Part shown: positions 49,095 through 58,226 of the stretch, one piece after another
How the letters are laid out: each line of letters opens with the position of its first letter
Numbering within the stretch: the first letter of the stretch is position 1
Assembly: GCF_000711955.1 (NCBI RefSeq)
Contig: NZ_JONR01000016.1
Location: 1 to 64,000 of the forward strand
Direction: 5' to 3'
DNA length: 64,000 nt
From: Nevskia soli DSM 19509
Lineage (GTDB): Bacteria; Pseudomonadota; Gammaproteobacteria; Nevskiales; Nevskiaceae
Made by a program: the position numbers and the translations under genes
The notes under the pieces: model-generated
Seen by the model: the letters and a program-made list of their open reading frames with translations, nothing else
Database searches by the model: none
What the model was told of the DNA's origin: nothing

Positions 49095-50012
49095 ATGACC
49101 GACGTGACATTCCCGCCGCGTTCACTGCAATCACGCATGCCGTACCTGTACGGCCTGATCCTGGCGCTCTCGATGCTGCTGGTGATGGCGCCGACGCCGG
49201 CCGAGGCCCGCGCCGCCGACCTGTCCCTCAAGTCCTTCGCCGTGCTGGTGGTGGACCAGGATACCGGCGAGGCCCTGATCTCCAAGAACGCGGACGTGGT
49301 GGTGCCGATTGCCTCGCTGACCAAGCTGATGACGGCGCTGGTGGTGCTCGATGCGCACCAGCCGATGGACGAGATCCTCGAAATCGGCAACGACGATGTC
49401 GACCGGGAGAAGCACACCCGCTCGCGCCTGGTGGTCGGAACCCGCCTGAGCCGTTCGGACATGTTGCTGCTCGCCCTGATGTCCTCGGAGAACCGGGCGG
49501 CGATGGCGCTGAGCCGGTCCTATCCGGGTGGACGCACGGCCTTCATCGCGAAAATGAACGCGAAGGCGCGGGCGCTGGGCATGAACTCGAGCCACTTTGC
49601 CGACCCCGCGGGGCTGTCGAGCGAAACGACCTCCACCGCCCGCGACCTGATGCGCCTGGTCAATGCCGCCGACGCGCAGCCGGTGATCCGGGACGATTCG
49701 ACGCAGACGGATGGGACGGTGCTGGTGCGCCGCCACCAGATGACCTTCGTCAATACCAACCGCATGGTGCGCAACAACCGCGACTGGGATATCGAGTTGC
49801 AGAAGACCGGCTTCACCAACGAAGCCGGGCGCTGCCTGGTGATGCGGGCGACCACGCTGAACCACACGCTGTCGATGGTCTTCCTGAATTCGGTCGGCAC
49901 GCTGACCCGGTTCGCCGATGCCAAGCGGGTGCGTGAGCATCTCGAGCAGCGCCCGCCCAGGCAGCTCCAGCGCACAACGACGGTGGCGAGCGCGACGAAG
50001 GGTACTTCCTGA
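49095..50012 (+). CDS. pbpG: D-alanyl-D-alanine endopeptidase, PBP7 type
   Basis: A periplasmic S11 family penicillin-binding protein that cuts peptidoglycan cross-links. The N-terminal signal (LYGLILALSMLLVMAPTPAEA) ends at ARA-ADL. The active-site motifs are SxxK in ASLTKLM, SxN in SSENRAAMA and KTG in LQKTGFTNEAG. Length 305 matches PbpG (about 310). The family phrase YPGGRTAFIAKMNAKARALGM is present. Start alternatives are ATG 49095 and ATG 49137, the latter giving a more usual signal peptide. Confidence 0.94.
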   Translation: MTDVTFPPRSLQSRMPYLYGLILALSMLLVMAPTPAEARAADLSLKSFAVLVVDQDTGEALISKNADVVVPIASLTKLMTALVVLDAHQPMDEILEIGNDDVDREKHTRSRLVVGTRLSRSDMLLLALMSSENRAAMALSRSYPGGRTAFIAKMNAKARALGMNSSHFADPAGLSSETTSTARDLMRLVNAADAQPVIRDDSTQTDGTVLVRRHQMTFVNTNRMVRNNRDWDIELQKTGFTNEAGRCLVMRATTLNHTLSMVFLNSVGTLTRFADAKRVREHLEQRPPRQLQRTTTVASATKGTS

Positions 50013-50041
50013 AGCCGGCCTGAGAGCCCGGCGCGAGCGGC

Positions 50042-50962
50042 ATGGCGACGCCTCCTGCACCCTATCCGATCGGCACGCCGGGGCAGCCCTGGGGGGCCGG
50101 GGAAGTCGCCCTCTGGTTGTCGCGACAGATTCGCCAGCGTAGCTACGAGACGGATGTACTGAGTGCGATCGAGCGTCTGCGCGCACAGTACGACGTGGTG
50201 CCGTATGGGCGCCTGGATTACTCCCCTGACAGCTATCCCCTGTTTGCGATCAGGAGCCTTGACTGGCGGGACGAGCTTCCCTGTGCGCTGGTGACCGGGG
50301 GCGTGCATGGGTATGAGACCAGCGGGGTGCATGGCGCCCTGCAGTTCGTCGAGCGGCATGCGGCGGATTATGCGGGCCGGATCAACCTGCTCGTGGCGCC
50401 GTGCGTCAGCCCCTGGGCCTACGAAAGAATCCACCGCTGGAACGCCCGGACGATCGATCCGAACCGCTCGTTCCGCGACAACAGCCCGGCGCAGGAATCC
50501 GCCGCCCTCATGCGCCTGGTGGCGCCGCTGCGCGACCGCGTGCTGGTGCATATCGATCTGCACGAAACCACCGACAGCGACGAGTCCGAGTTCCGCCCGG
50601 CCCTGGCCGCACGCGACGGCGTGGCGTATGTGCCGGACGAGATTCCCGATGGCTTCTACGTGGTCGGCGACAGCGAGAATCCGCAGCCCGAGTTCCAGCA
50701 GGCGGTGATCGCGGCGGTGGCGCAAGTCACCCACATCGCCCCGGCGGATCGCAACGGCGAGATCATCGGTTCGCCCGTCATGGCGCCGGGCGTCATCCGT
50801 TACGCGTTCAAGCGGCTCGGGCTCTGCGCCGGCATCACCAATGCCCCGTACACGACCACCACCGAGGTCTATCCCGACAGCCCCCGGGCGAGCGCCGAGC
50901 AGTGCAACGCGGCGCAGGTTGCGGCGGTGCGTGCGGCGATCGATTTCGCTTTGGCGAGGTAG
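50042..50962 (+). CDS. M14-like zinc carboxypeptidase/deacylase family protein
   Basis: A 306-residue protein of the M14 superfamily. Zinc ligands are visible as HxxE in TGGVHGYETSGVHG and the later His in VLVHIDLHETTD; DPNRSF gives the substrate-binding Asn-Arg. The C-terminal part has GLCAGITNAPYTTTTEVYP, possibly with the catalytic Glu. It could act on peptides or N-acyl amino acids (aspartoacylase/succinylglutamate desuccinylase-like). No signal peptide, so cytoplasmic. It starts 29 bp after pbpG. Confidence 0.8.
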   Translation: MATPPAPYPIGTPGQPWGAGEVALWLSRQIRQRSYETDVLSAIERLRAQYDVVPYGRLDYSPDSYPLFAIRSLDWRDELPCALVTGGVHGYETSGVHGALQFVERHAADYAGRINLLVAPCVSPWAYERIHRWNARTIDPNRSFRDNSPAQESAALMRLVAPLRDRVLVHIDLHETTDSDESEFRPALAARDGVAYVPDEIPDGFYVVGDSENPQPEFQQAVIAAVAQVTHIAPADRNGEIIGSPVMAPGVIRYAFKRLGLCAGITNAPYTTTTEVYPDSPRASAEQCNAAQVAAVRAAIDFALAR

Positions 50963-51033
50963 GGGGACGGAGTAAATTACCGGTCAGAGGATTGAGGTCT
51001 GACCTGCCCTGTTGTTCTCCCGACGGCCTGCGC

Positions 51034-51492
51034 ATGTTCGAAATACGAAAGGACGATCTCTCCGGCGCGCCGACCCGCTCGCTGCTGGCGCTGCACCTTT
51101 CCGGAATGCACGCCAATTCGCCGCCCGGCAGCGTCTTCGCGCTCGATCTCTCGGGGCTACAAGTTCCCGAAGTGACGGTCTGGACCGCCTGGGAAGATGG
51201 CAGCGTGGCCGGGGTGGGTGCGTTGAAGCAACTCGACGGCACCGTCGGCGAGGTGAAGTCGATGCGGACGCATCCGGATTTCCTCCGCCGGGGCGTCGCA
51301 AACGCCCTGCTCGACTACATCATCGCCGAGGCGCGCAGCCGCAAGTTGAGGCGCCTCAGCCTGGAAACCGGCAGCGGGCCGGCGTTCGATCCTGCGCTCG
51401 CGCTTTATCGCAGGCGCGGATTCGTCGATGGCGGCGCTTTCGGCGATTACACCAAAAGCGCGTTCAATCAGTTTCTTCATCTCACGCTCTGA
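51034..51492 (+). CDS. GNAT family N-acetyltransferase
   Basis: A 152-residue GNAT protein starting MFEIRKDDLSGAPTRSLLAL. The acetyl-CoA binding loop is MRTHPDFLRRGVANALLDY, with LETGSGPAFDPALALYRRRG and the closing GDYTKSAFNQFLHL typical of the YhhY/PhnO-like small acetyltransferases. The substrate is unknown. The gene lies 71 bp after the M14-like gene, in the same direction. Confidence 0.9.
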   Translation: MFEIRKDDLSGAPTRSLLALHLSGMHANSPPGSVFALDLSGLQVPEVTVWTAWEDGSVAGVGALKQLDGTVGEVKSMRTHPDFLRRGVANALLDYIIAEARSRKLRRLSLETGSGPAFDPALALYRRRGFVDGGAFGDYTKSAFNQFLHLTL

Positions 51493-51727
51493 ATCGGCGC
51501 CACTTCAGAGCATTGAACAGTCCTCTCGTTCGGGTGCATTCAACCCGACGATGTCGCACATTCAATGCTTCCCGTCACTCACGCAAAGAGAGAGCGGGCG
51601 GTCTTCATTCCATAAAACCAGCGTCCGGCCGCCCGAAGGGAGGAGCCACCTCGATGATCGCGGACGCCACAACGCGGATGCCTCAGCAGACGTCCCGCCA
51701 CATATGAAGCGGGCCAGTCCAACCCCT
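51493..51727. other. Convergent spacer, no gene seen
   Basis: This 235-bp gap between the rightward GNAT gene and the leftward DUF2798 gene contains only short frames without family features and no classical terminator that I can identify. Confidence 0.3.
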
Positions 51728-51970
51728 TCATTCTTCGGCTGAAAGCCATACGACAATTTTTCGTATGGCAGGGGCCGCAACGATTACGATCGGCAACATC
51801 GTTCCCCAGGCAAGGAGCCATGATCGCAACCAGTGGCCAAGAAAGTGCCCCTCGGCGACGAGCGATGCGCTGGAAATGCCCGACGCAACAAAGCACGTGA
51901 GTCCCGATTGGATTGCGCCAAAAAGGTAGTGACTGTATCGGCCAGGCACCCTGCTTACGAGGGCAATCAT
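51728..51970 (-). CDS. DUF2798 small membrane protein
   Basis: An 80-residue protein with two hydrophobic helices (YLFGAIQSGLTCFVASGISS and LLAWGTMLPIVIVAAPAIRKIV), spaced by FLGHWLRSWLLAWG. The QSGLT...ASGI and W..AWL...P.V...AP.IR pattern is that of DUF2798. Function unknown. The ATG at 51970 is chosen for family length; the frame is open to 52054. It is likely monocistronic. Confidence 0.72.
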   Translation of the reverse strand: MIALVSRVPGRYSHYLFGAIQSGLTCFVASGISSASLVAEGHFLGHWLRSWLLAWGTMLPIVIVAAPAIRKIVVWLSAEE

Positions 51971-52137
51971 GAAAATGTGCTCGCAGCACGGGAAATATTC
52001 ATTCAGCGCGCACGTCCGAACGAACACGCATCCCACAGTACCGATGCCTGGCAACCGGGATCGTCAACGTTTTGTGCGGCCTAGCTGATGGACGTCGGTA
52101 CGGCGATTCGATCCCTGCCCCAGGTATTCACCGTACT

Positions 52138-53742
52138 TCACGTGCGCATCATCAGGTCAACGCCTCGATCGGCAACCGCCATCACCGTCGCATTCGTGTT
52201 GGCGCTGATGATTGATGGCATCATCGATGCGTCGAACACACGCAAGCCATCTACACCTTTGACTTTCAGATCGGGAGTCAGGACTGCAGCCGGATCTTCA
52301 GCCACGCCCATGCGGCAGGTCCCGACCGGGTGATAGTTGCTCTCGGTCGTCCGCTGGATGTATCGCAACAACGCCTCGTCGGACTGCGCGTCGCGACCAG
52401 GGGCAATCTCCTCTCGGATGGCGGTGGCCAGCGGCGCCTCCGCGGCGATCGTGCGGAGATACTTCAGTGCCTGCAGCAGCCGGCGGCCGTCTTCCGGATC
52501 GCTCATCCAGTTGGGATCGACGTCGACATCGTCGTCCGGGTTGGCGGATCGCAAGCTGACGCTCCCACGGGATTTCGGCTTCAACAGATTGGCCATCAGG
52601 GTGATGCCGTGGGTGAGCTTTCCCGCGGACAAGGTCGGCCACATCACTCCCAGGCAATACAGCTGGATGTCGGGATCTGTGCCGGGGTCGTCCAGATTGA
52701 TGAACGCCATGCTTTCCGCGCCTGTTGACGCAACCGGCCCGCTTTTGAACGCCACATACTGGAAGCCGTTGCGCAGCATGCGCAAGCCGCTGTCTTCCCC
52801 GAAATAGCCGAAAGCGCCATTGGTGGTCGCGGACAGGAACGCGACGTTGTGATCCTGAAGGTTCTGCCCCACGCCGGGCAAATCCACCCTGGTGCCGATC
52901 CCATGCTTCTTCAAATGGGCAGCCGGACCGATGCCGGAGAGCATGAGCAGCTTGGGCGAGACGAAGGCTCCGGCGGCCAGGATCACCTCCCTGGTTGCCC
53001 GCGCCTGGTGAGTCGATCCCTTCATGCGGTATTCCACACCGACCGCGCGCCTGCCCTCGAAAAGGACACGCGTGGCCGCGGCCCCCGTAATGAAGGTCAG
53101 CCTGGTGTCGTTCCTGATCGGCGTCAGGAATGCGTCCGCCGCGCTGCAGCGGCGGCCCTTGAAGGTGGTCGACTGCATATAGCCGACCCCGGAAAGATCG
53201 CCCCCGGTGAAATCCGAGGTGAACGGCAAGCCGAGCTTCTGCATGGTGCGGACGAAGAAATTTGCCGCATCGACGATATAGCCCGGGTCCGAGACCTTGA
53301 GCGGGCCGTCGCCGCCATGCGCGGCGTTCTCGAGCCTCTGGTTCCCTTCCTGCCTGCGGAAATACGGGACCAAATCATCCCACCCCCAACCGGCATGGCC
53401 GGAGGCCTCGTTCCACTTGGCATAGTCGCTGCGCGATCCACGCGTGTAGGCCATGACATTGATGGAACTGCCCCCACCCACGACGTTCCCCTGGGGAATG
53501 GAAATGGCGCGTCCTCCCAGGAAAGCCTGCGGCGTGGAGGTGTAGTGCTTGACGAAGGGGCTCTTGCCGGAAATCATCTTGAACGTGCCGGCCGGCATCT
53601 TGATCAGCGCGCTCCGGTCCTGCGGACCGGCCTCCAGCAGCAGCACGCGGGCGCCATGGTCCAGAATCAGGCGGTTGGCGATGACGCAACCGGCGCTGCC
53701 GGCACCGACGATGATGAAGTCGTAACTTGCAGACGTGGTCAT
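52138..53742 (-). CDS. GMC family alcohol dehydrogenase (choline dehydrogenase type)
   Basis: A 534-residue FAD enzyme oxidising an alcohol to an aldehyde. The FAD motif is FIIVGAGSAGCVIANRL, GMC signature 1 is in QGNVVGGGSSINVMAYTRGS, and signature 2 lies in the region ILAAGAFVSPKLLMLSGIGP. The catalytic His is in SNYHPVGTCRMG and the C-terminal FAD loop is NTNATVMAVADRGVDLM. No signal peptide is evident. The aldehyde dehydrogenase gene lies 17 bp upstream in the same direction, so alcohol-to-acid conversion is likely. The substrate is unknown. Confidence 0.92.
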   Translation of the reverse strand: MTTSASYDFIIVGAGSAGCVIANRLILDHGARVLLLEAGPQDRSALIKMPAGTFKMISGKSPFVKHYTSTPQAFLGGRAISIPQGNVVGGGSSINVMAYTRGSRSDYAKWNEASGHAGWGWDDLVPYFRRQEGNQRLENAAHGGDGPLKVSDPGYIVDAANFFVRTMQKLGLPFTSDFTGGDLSGVGYMQSTTFKGRRCSAADAFLTPIRNDTRLTFITGAAATRVLFEGRRAVGVEYRMKGSTHQARATREVILAAGAFVSPKLLMLSGIGPAAHLKKHGIGTRVDLPGVGQNLQDHNVAFLSATTNGAFGYFGEDSGLRMLRNGFQYVAFKSGPVASTGAESMAFINLDDPGTDPDIQLYCLGVMWPTLSAGKLTHGITLMANLLKPKSRGSVSLRSANPDDDVDVDPNWMSDPEDGRRLLQALKYLRTIAAEAPLATAIREEIAPGRDAQSDEALLRYIQRTTESNYHPVGTCRMGVAEDPAAVLTPDLKVKGVDGLRVFDASMMPSIISANTNATVMAVADRGVDLMMRT

Positions 53743-53759
53743 GTGAAGTCTCCAGGGGC

Positions 53760-55238
53760 TCAGGCAACGCCGATCCGGTAGACCGCCTTGGTCTCCAGGA
53801 ACGCCTCCAGACCCTCGGGGCCGCCCTCGCGCCCGACTCCGGACTGCTTGTATCCACCGAAAGGAATATTGGGCGCCATCTCCAGTCCATTCACGCCGAT
53901 ATTTCCGGTCTTGATGCGTCGTGCCACCTGGTAGCCGCGCTCGGGATCGCTGGAGAACACCGTTCCGCTCAGACCGAAATCCGAATCGTTGGCCAAGCGG
54001 ATGGCATCCTCGACATCGTCGTAGGCGATGACACTGACAACCGGGCCGAACACCTCTTCCCGTGCGATCGTCATATCCGCCGTGACGTCCGCGAATACCG
54101 TGGGCTGGAAGTAATAACCGCGATCCAGGTGCCCACTGCGTTTGCCGCCGGTAACCAGGCGCGCGCCTTCCGCCACTGCCCTTTCCACATATCCGATAGT
54201 TCGATCGAGCTGGCGTGCGCTGGATAACGGTCCCAGATGGGTTGCCTCGCTCCACGGGTCGCCCACCACCAGGCCGCTCATGGCGCCGGCGTAGGCCTGC
54301 ACGATTTCATCCAGGCGCTTCCGCGGCGCAATGATGCGGGTCTGCGCAAAGCAGATCTGGCCGGAAAAGGGCATGGTGAAGGGGGCGAGCCCTCCCAGGA
54401 TGGTCGCCAGGTCAACATCGTCCAGCAGGATCGCCGCCGACTTCCCGCCGAGTTCCAGCGTGAACCGGGCCATGCGGTCGATACACACCCTGGCGATCTG
54501 CTTGCCAGCCGCCGTGCTTCCGGTAAAGCTGACCTTGTCGATGCCGCGCTGCGCCACGAGATAAGCACCCGCCTCGCGATCGGCGGTGATGACGTTGACG
54601 ACGCCCGGAGGGATACCTACGGCCTCCGCGCATTCGGCCAGCAGCAGAAGATCAAGCGGAGTCTCGGGCGAGGATTTCACCACGGTGGTGCATCCAGCCG
54701 CCAGTGCCGCCGCCAGCTTGTAGGACAGGATGGGCAATGTCGCGTTCCACGGCGCAATCAGGGCAGCGACGCCGACCGGCTCGCGGATGACCTGCGCGTG
54801 ACCATAAGCGGTCTTGCGCCGGTCTTCGAAAGCGTACGTCTCCAGCAGGTCCGCATAGTAATCGAACATCGCGGGAGCTACGCCCACGAACAGGTTGGCG
54901 AAGGAAACGGGGGCACCGACCTGGGCGGTCCACAGCCTGGAAAAGAGCGGCAACCTGCGCCTCAGCTCGACCGCCAGGGCCCGAAGATGGACTGCTCGTT
55001 GAGCCGGGGCGAGGCCAGGCCAGGGGCCGGAGTCGAATGCATTGCGCGCCGCCGCGACTGCCCGATCGACATCGACTTGATCGGCCAGCGGCGCATCGAT
55101 GAATTTCAGCTCCGTATCCGGCGAGACAAGGACGGATCGCTCACTTGAATGTGCCCTGATCCACTCGCCGTTGATATAGAACCGGTCCCGGACGTGGCTG
55201 GTAATTTCAGAGCCTGGATCGAACATTGTTTGAGACAT
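53760..55238 (-). CDS. NAD(P)-dependent aldehyde dehydrogenase
   Basis: A 492-residue aldehyde dehydrogenase. The catalytic Glu is in LELGGKSAAI, the catalytic Cys in SGQICFAQTRI, the nucleotide motif is VSFTGSTAAGK, and the typical ending PFGGYKQSGVGREGG is present. The ATG at 55238 (MSQTMFDPG) is chosen; the frame is open to 55310. It would oxidise the aldehyde made by the GMC enzyme. It is the first gene of this pair, and its promoter would lie at 55240-55362, immediately before the MITE. Confidence 0.93.
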   Translation of the reverse strand: MSQTMFDPGSEITSHVRDRFYINGEWIRAHSSERSVLVSPDTELKFIDAPLADQVDVDRAVAAARNAFDSGPWPGLAPAQRAVHLRALAVELRRRLPLFSRLWTAQVGAPVSFANLFVGVAPAMFDYYADLLETYAFEDRRKTAYGHAQVIREPVGVAALIAPWNATLPILSYKLAAALAAGCTTVVKSSPETPLDLLLLAECAEAVGIPPGVVNVITADREAGAYLVAQRGIDKVSFTGSTAAGKQIARVCIDRMARFTLELGGKSAAILLDDVDLATILGGLAPFTMPFSGQICFAQTRIIAPRKRLDEIVQAYAGAMSGLVVGDPWSEATHLGPLSSARQLDRTIGYVERAVAEGARLVTGGKRSGHLDRGYYFQPTVFADVTADMTIAREEVFGPVVSVIAYDDVEDAIRLANDSDFGLSGTVFSSDPERGYQVARRIKTGNIGVNGLEMAPNIPFGGYKQSGVGREGGPEGLEAFLETKAVYRIGVA

Positions 55239-55365
55239 GATTCCTCGCCACATTGGTCTTGCAAAGATCGGGATTGCCGGTCGGCGATCCGGGTGGACCC
55301 GCCACTGCATTCACTGCTGCTGTCGCCTTGCCGCAATCACGCGGGGCGGCGATGAAGCTGCCTTA

Positions 55366-55630
55366 GAGCCTGTAACAGAATGAATCGCGCCTGCGACGGC
55401 GGTCATTTTTGCGCAGTGCAAGTCGGACAGAGTGCGGCATGGTGATTCCATGGTGCGCTCTGGCCGGCGCAGCACTGCGCAAAAATGGCCCCGTCCCGAA
55501 GGGTTGCGCCCAAAATCGCGCCAGACTGCGTTGTCAGCCCCAGCCATGGAATCACCATGGCTGGGGCCTCCGCCTTGCCTGACGCGATTTTGGACTGCAA
55601 CGCAGGTGCGATTCATTCTGTTACAGGCTC
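55366..55630. mobile_element. 265-bp MITE with 23-bp perfect terminal inverted repeats
   Basis: The left end 55366-55388 (beginning GAGCCTGTAACAG) is mirrored exactly at 55608-55630. TTA at 55363-55365 and 55631-55633 is a 3-bp target duplication. Inside are further nested palindromes: ATTTTTGCGCAGTGC with its mirror (about 55407-55421 and 55477-55492), and CCCCAGCCATGG-AATCA-CCATGGCTGGGG (about 55537-55565). No coding capacity. A 3-bp TNA target and GAG-type ends suggest mobilisation by an IS1031/IS427-type IS5-family transposase, which is inference. Confidence 0.82.
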
Positions 55631-56632
55631 TTAGAAAAGCGGAGTCGCGAACTCCAGCCAGAAGCGCTTTCCTTTGGGCCTGTTTTCCACGGCGAACTCC
55701 TGGTCGTATTTGATCAGGAGACCGCCTCGCGGAACGATGTCGTATTCGATCTGGGGGCCAAGGGCGGCTGCCTGGCCGCGGAACCCGTCGAGATACCGCT
55801 GACCCGAAACGGTGTCGTCTTCGAATTGCTTGTAAAAATAGCCCTGGAGCGCGAAGCGGAGCTTCGGCAGTGAAGCGAATGGACGGTAATGAACGCTGGT
55901 ATCCACGGTGATGTCGCTGCCCGAATGGTAGTGAGTGGCGGGATTGGTCGTGTTGAATTCCGGAACGAAGGACGTCGAAATTTCGACGCGCGGGGACGGG
56001 AACCAAGTGGTATGCAGCCCGGGTGTGACGGTGACGAAATTCAAACCCAGGTTGACCATCTTGTCGGACTTGTATCTGCCGTTCGGCAGGTAGATTTCCG
56101 GTCCGAAGTAGGCGAAAAACGTATGCGCCGGGCTGCTGTAGCTGATGTAGAGCGGCTCCAGGGCAACATCCACGAACCCGAAGGCATGACCGGTGTGACC
56201 CTCGGCCGACAGGCTGATGTTCACGAACGCCGGAACGATGCCCGACGAAATATGGAACGGCCCCAGACTCATCGGATAGGTATAGACGAAGCGCGGCCCT
56301 TCCACGGCGACATCCAGCTTGAATCCCGGGATGAGGTTGTTGCCGTCGCTCCCCTTGAAGGAGTTTGCCGCGTAGAACTCGGAGTAGCTGTAGAACTGCA
56401 AGGTACCCGGTGCCGGGAGTACGCCATTCAGCACCGTGTTGATGCCCACCGGATAGTGGTTCTGACCGGATTCGCTGGCGCGCGCGACGCCGGCCGACAA
56501 CGATATGGCCGCGAACACTGCCGCCATGATCATCGACATCCGGCGTTGTCCGTACCTCACGCGGGCCGGATCCGTCATACCCATGCCGTATCCCGATGCG
56601 TTTACCACCTTGGTGATCACTTGACTGAACAC
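55631..56632 (-). CDS. SphA/MetA-pathway-type outer membrane beta-barrel protein
   Basis: A 333-residue protein with an N-terminal signal region (MIMAAVFAAISLSAGVARA, cleavage before SESG) and alternating amphipathic strands ending in Phe (LEFATPLF), typical of an outer-membrane barrel. SphA/phenol MetA-degradation family proteins accompany aromatic catabolic operons and probably admit hydrophobic substrates. A GTG start at 56632 is preceded by AAGGGGAGAAATGAA, a good ribosome site. The stop codon TAA at 55631-55633 is the target duplication of the adjoining MITE. Confidence 0.82.
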   Translation of the reverse strand: MFSQVITKVVNASGYGMGMTDPARVRYGQRRMSMIMAAVFAAISLSAGVARASESGQNHYPVGINTVLNGVLPAPGTLQFYSYSEFYAANSFKGSDGNNLIPGFKLDVAVEGPRFVYTYPMSLGPFHISSGIVPAFVNISLSAEGHTGHAFGFVDVALEPLYISYSSPAHTFFAYFGPEIYLPNGRYKSDKMVNLGLNFVTVTPGLHTTWFPSPRVEISTSFVPEFNTTNPATHYHSGSDITVDTSVHYRPFASLPKLRFALQGYFYKQFEDDTVSGQRYLDGFRGQAAALGPQIEYDIVPRGGLLIKYDQEFAVENRPKGKRFWLEFATPLF

Positions 56633-57269
56633 TTCATTTCTCCCCTTGTATTTTTTCTAGGAACACCACCGGCCTTGCCGGCATGTCCATGCGCAATTTC
56701 GCCGCCGCTGACATTCATTCCTTGCGCGCGCCTTTCAATGCGGCACGCGCAAAATCCTTGAACATCGGGCGAAAACGCGGATGGAACCGGACGGTTCTCC
56801 GGTTTCGTTGGCAACGGTATCGGCAACGGGTGCCGCGAGTGGCACAGCGACATATCTGTTACGCATCGAACATCTCCTCTGATCGCGGCTTCGCGCCGCT
56901 TGTTGTATTTCGCGGCGGAACCTTCTGGTTCTTGCCGCATCGATGGCGGGATCCGGTGAATGCGGTCACCACGCCAAGGGACGCCGCTAATATCCGGGGA
57001 GCGAAATACTGGATCAATCCGAAACCGGCACTAGCTGTTATGCCCCGCAAGCATGTGCAGAGGTCCCTGGACTCAGGCCAAGGCCATGCACTCCCGGCGC
57101 TGGGCCAGGCCACGCCCACGTCATGGGACGCATATGCGGGATTTATGGAGGTCACACATGAGCCAGCGGAGTCGGCGCGGAAATTATCGATGCGGCGGGC
57201 TGCGTGCGATGCCCACTTGAATCAGGCCGCGGCCGGGTCATACCCGGGCAGACGGTGCCTGCGGACGAC
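56633..57269. other. Long spacer between ligC and the outer membrane protein gene
   Basis: 637 bp without a credible gene. Frames on both strands stay open for up to 210 codons but have unnatural composition and no family similarity. On the minus strand a short hydrophobic run (GFGLIQYFAPRILAASLGVVTAF) near 57070-57000 could be a relic of a membrane protein. A promoter for the outer-membrane gene should lie near 56650-56750. Confidence 0.35.
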
Positions 57270-58226
57270 TCAGCGCCGCCGCAACACCCGCTCCAGCGCA
57301 GCCAGCACCTCATAACACGGCAGCACATCTGCGGCGCTGGCCTGCGGCTGACGCCTCTCGCGGATGGCAGCAAGAAACTCACGATCCTGCCGTTCAACGC
57401 CGTCGGATGGGGCGCCGTCATCCAGGTCCACAGGGCGCCCATGGCCATCCAGCAATTCGTCGTAACGCGCCAGGTAGGTCCCACTATCGCCGATGTAGCG
57501 GAAATCGCTTCCCAGTGGTCCATCGTTATTGAAGCTCAGGCTGAGCGTGCACAACGCGCCGCTCCGGCTGGCCATCTGGATGGACATGTCGGTCGCGATG
57601 CCGAGCTGTGGGTGGATCGGGCCCTGCAGCACTCGGTAGCCGGCAAGGGACGACCGGGTTTGGTGCAGGAACAGGTCCACGCTATGCGCTGCATGATGCC
57701 AGAGCAGATGGTCGGTCCAACCGCGTGGCTGGCCGAGGGCATTGATGTTGGTGCGCCGCATGAAATAGGTCTGCACCACCAGATGTTGCAGCTGGAAGCG
57801 GCCGGCCTGGATAAGCCGATTCAGCCATTGATGTCCCGGATTGAAGCGCCGGGTGTGGCCGCACATGGCAATGCACCCCTGGCGCTGCGCCAGGGCCACA
57901 ATGCTTTGCGCATCCGGCAGGGAATCGGCCAGGGGGATTTCAACCAGTACGTGCTTGCCTGCCCGGAGACAGGCCATTGCCTGCGACGCGTGAAGTGGTG
58001 TGGGTGTGCACAGGATCACGGCATCGATCGCCTCGTCGCGCAGGACACTATCAAGATCCTGGCTCCGCCGCGGTATACCGAACCGCGCCGCGACTGCCTC
58101 AGCATGGGCGGCATCGACACTGACCAGGGTTTCGACCCGGCAACCGATGCGGGTAAGCGCCTCCAGGTGCTTGATGCCGAAGGCTCCCGGGCCAGCCAGG
58201 GCCAGCCGCACTGCCCGCTCAGTCAT
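57270..58226 (-). CDS. ligC: 4-carboxy-2-hydroxymuconate-6-semialdehyde dehydrogenase (Gfo/Idh/MocA family)
   Basis: It oxidises the hemiacetal of the ring-cleavage product to 2-pyrone-4,6-dicarboxylate with NADP. The Rossmann motif LALAGPGAFGIKHLEALTRIG, LCTPTPLHASQA and KHVLVEIPLADS (Glu instead of the usual EKP Lys) are as in LigC/PmdC. QTYFMRRTNINALGQPRGWTDHLLWHH is a distinctive block shared by that subgroup. Length 318 is normal. Its start overlaps the ligB stop by 8 bp. It is last in the protocatechuate 4,5-cleavage operon. Confidence 0.9.
   Translation of the reverse strand: MTERAVRLALAGPGAFGIKHLEALTRIGCRVETLVSVDAAHAEAVAARFGIPRRSQDLDSVLRDEAIDAVILCTPTPLHASQAMACLRAGKHVLVEIPLADSLPDAQSIVALAQRQGCIAMCGHTRRFNPGHQWLNRLIQAGRFQLQHLVVQTYFMRRTNINALGQPRGWTDHLLWHHAAHSVDLFLHQTRSSLAGYRVLQGPIHPQLGIATDMSIQMASRSGALCTLSLSFNNDGPLGSDFRYIGDSGTYLARYDELLDGHGRPVDLDDGAPSDGVERQDREFLAAIRERRQPQASAADVLPCYEVLAALERVLRRR

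Noticed and set aside
56683..57315. 210-codon plus-strand frame spanning the gap before ligC
   Set aside because: Unnatural amino-acid composition, overlaps the 3' end of ligC, and has no convincing start.
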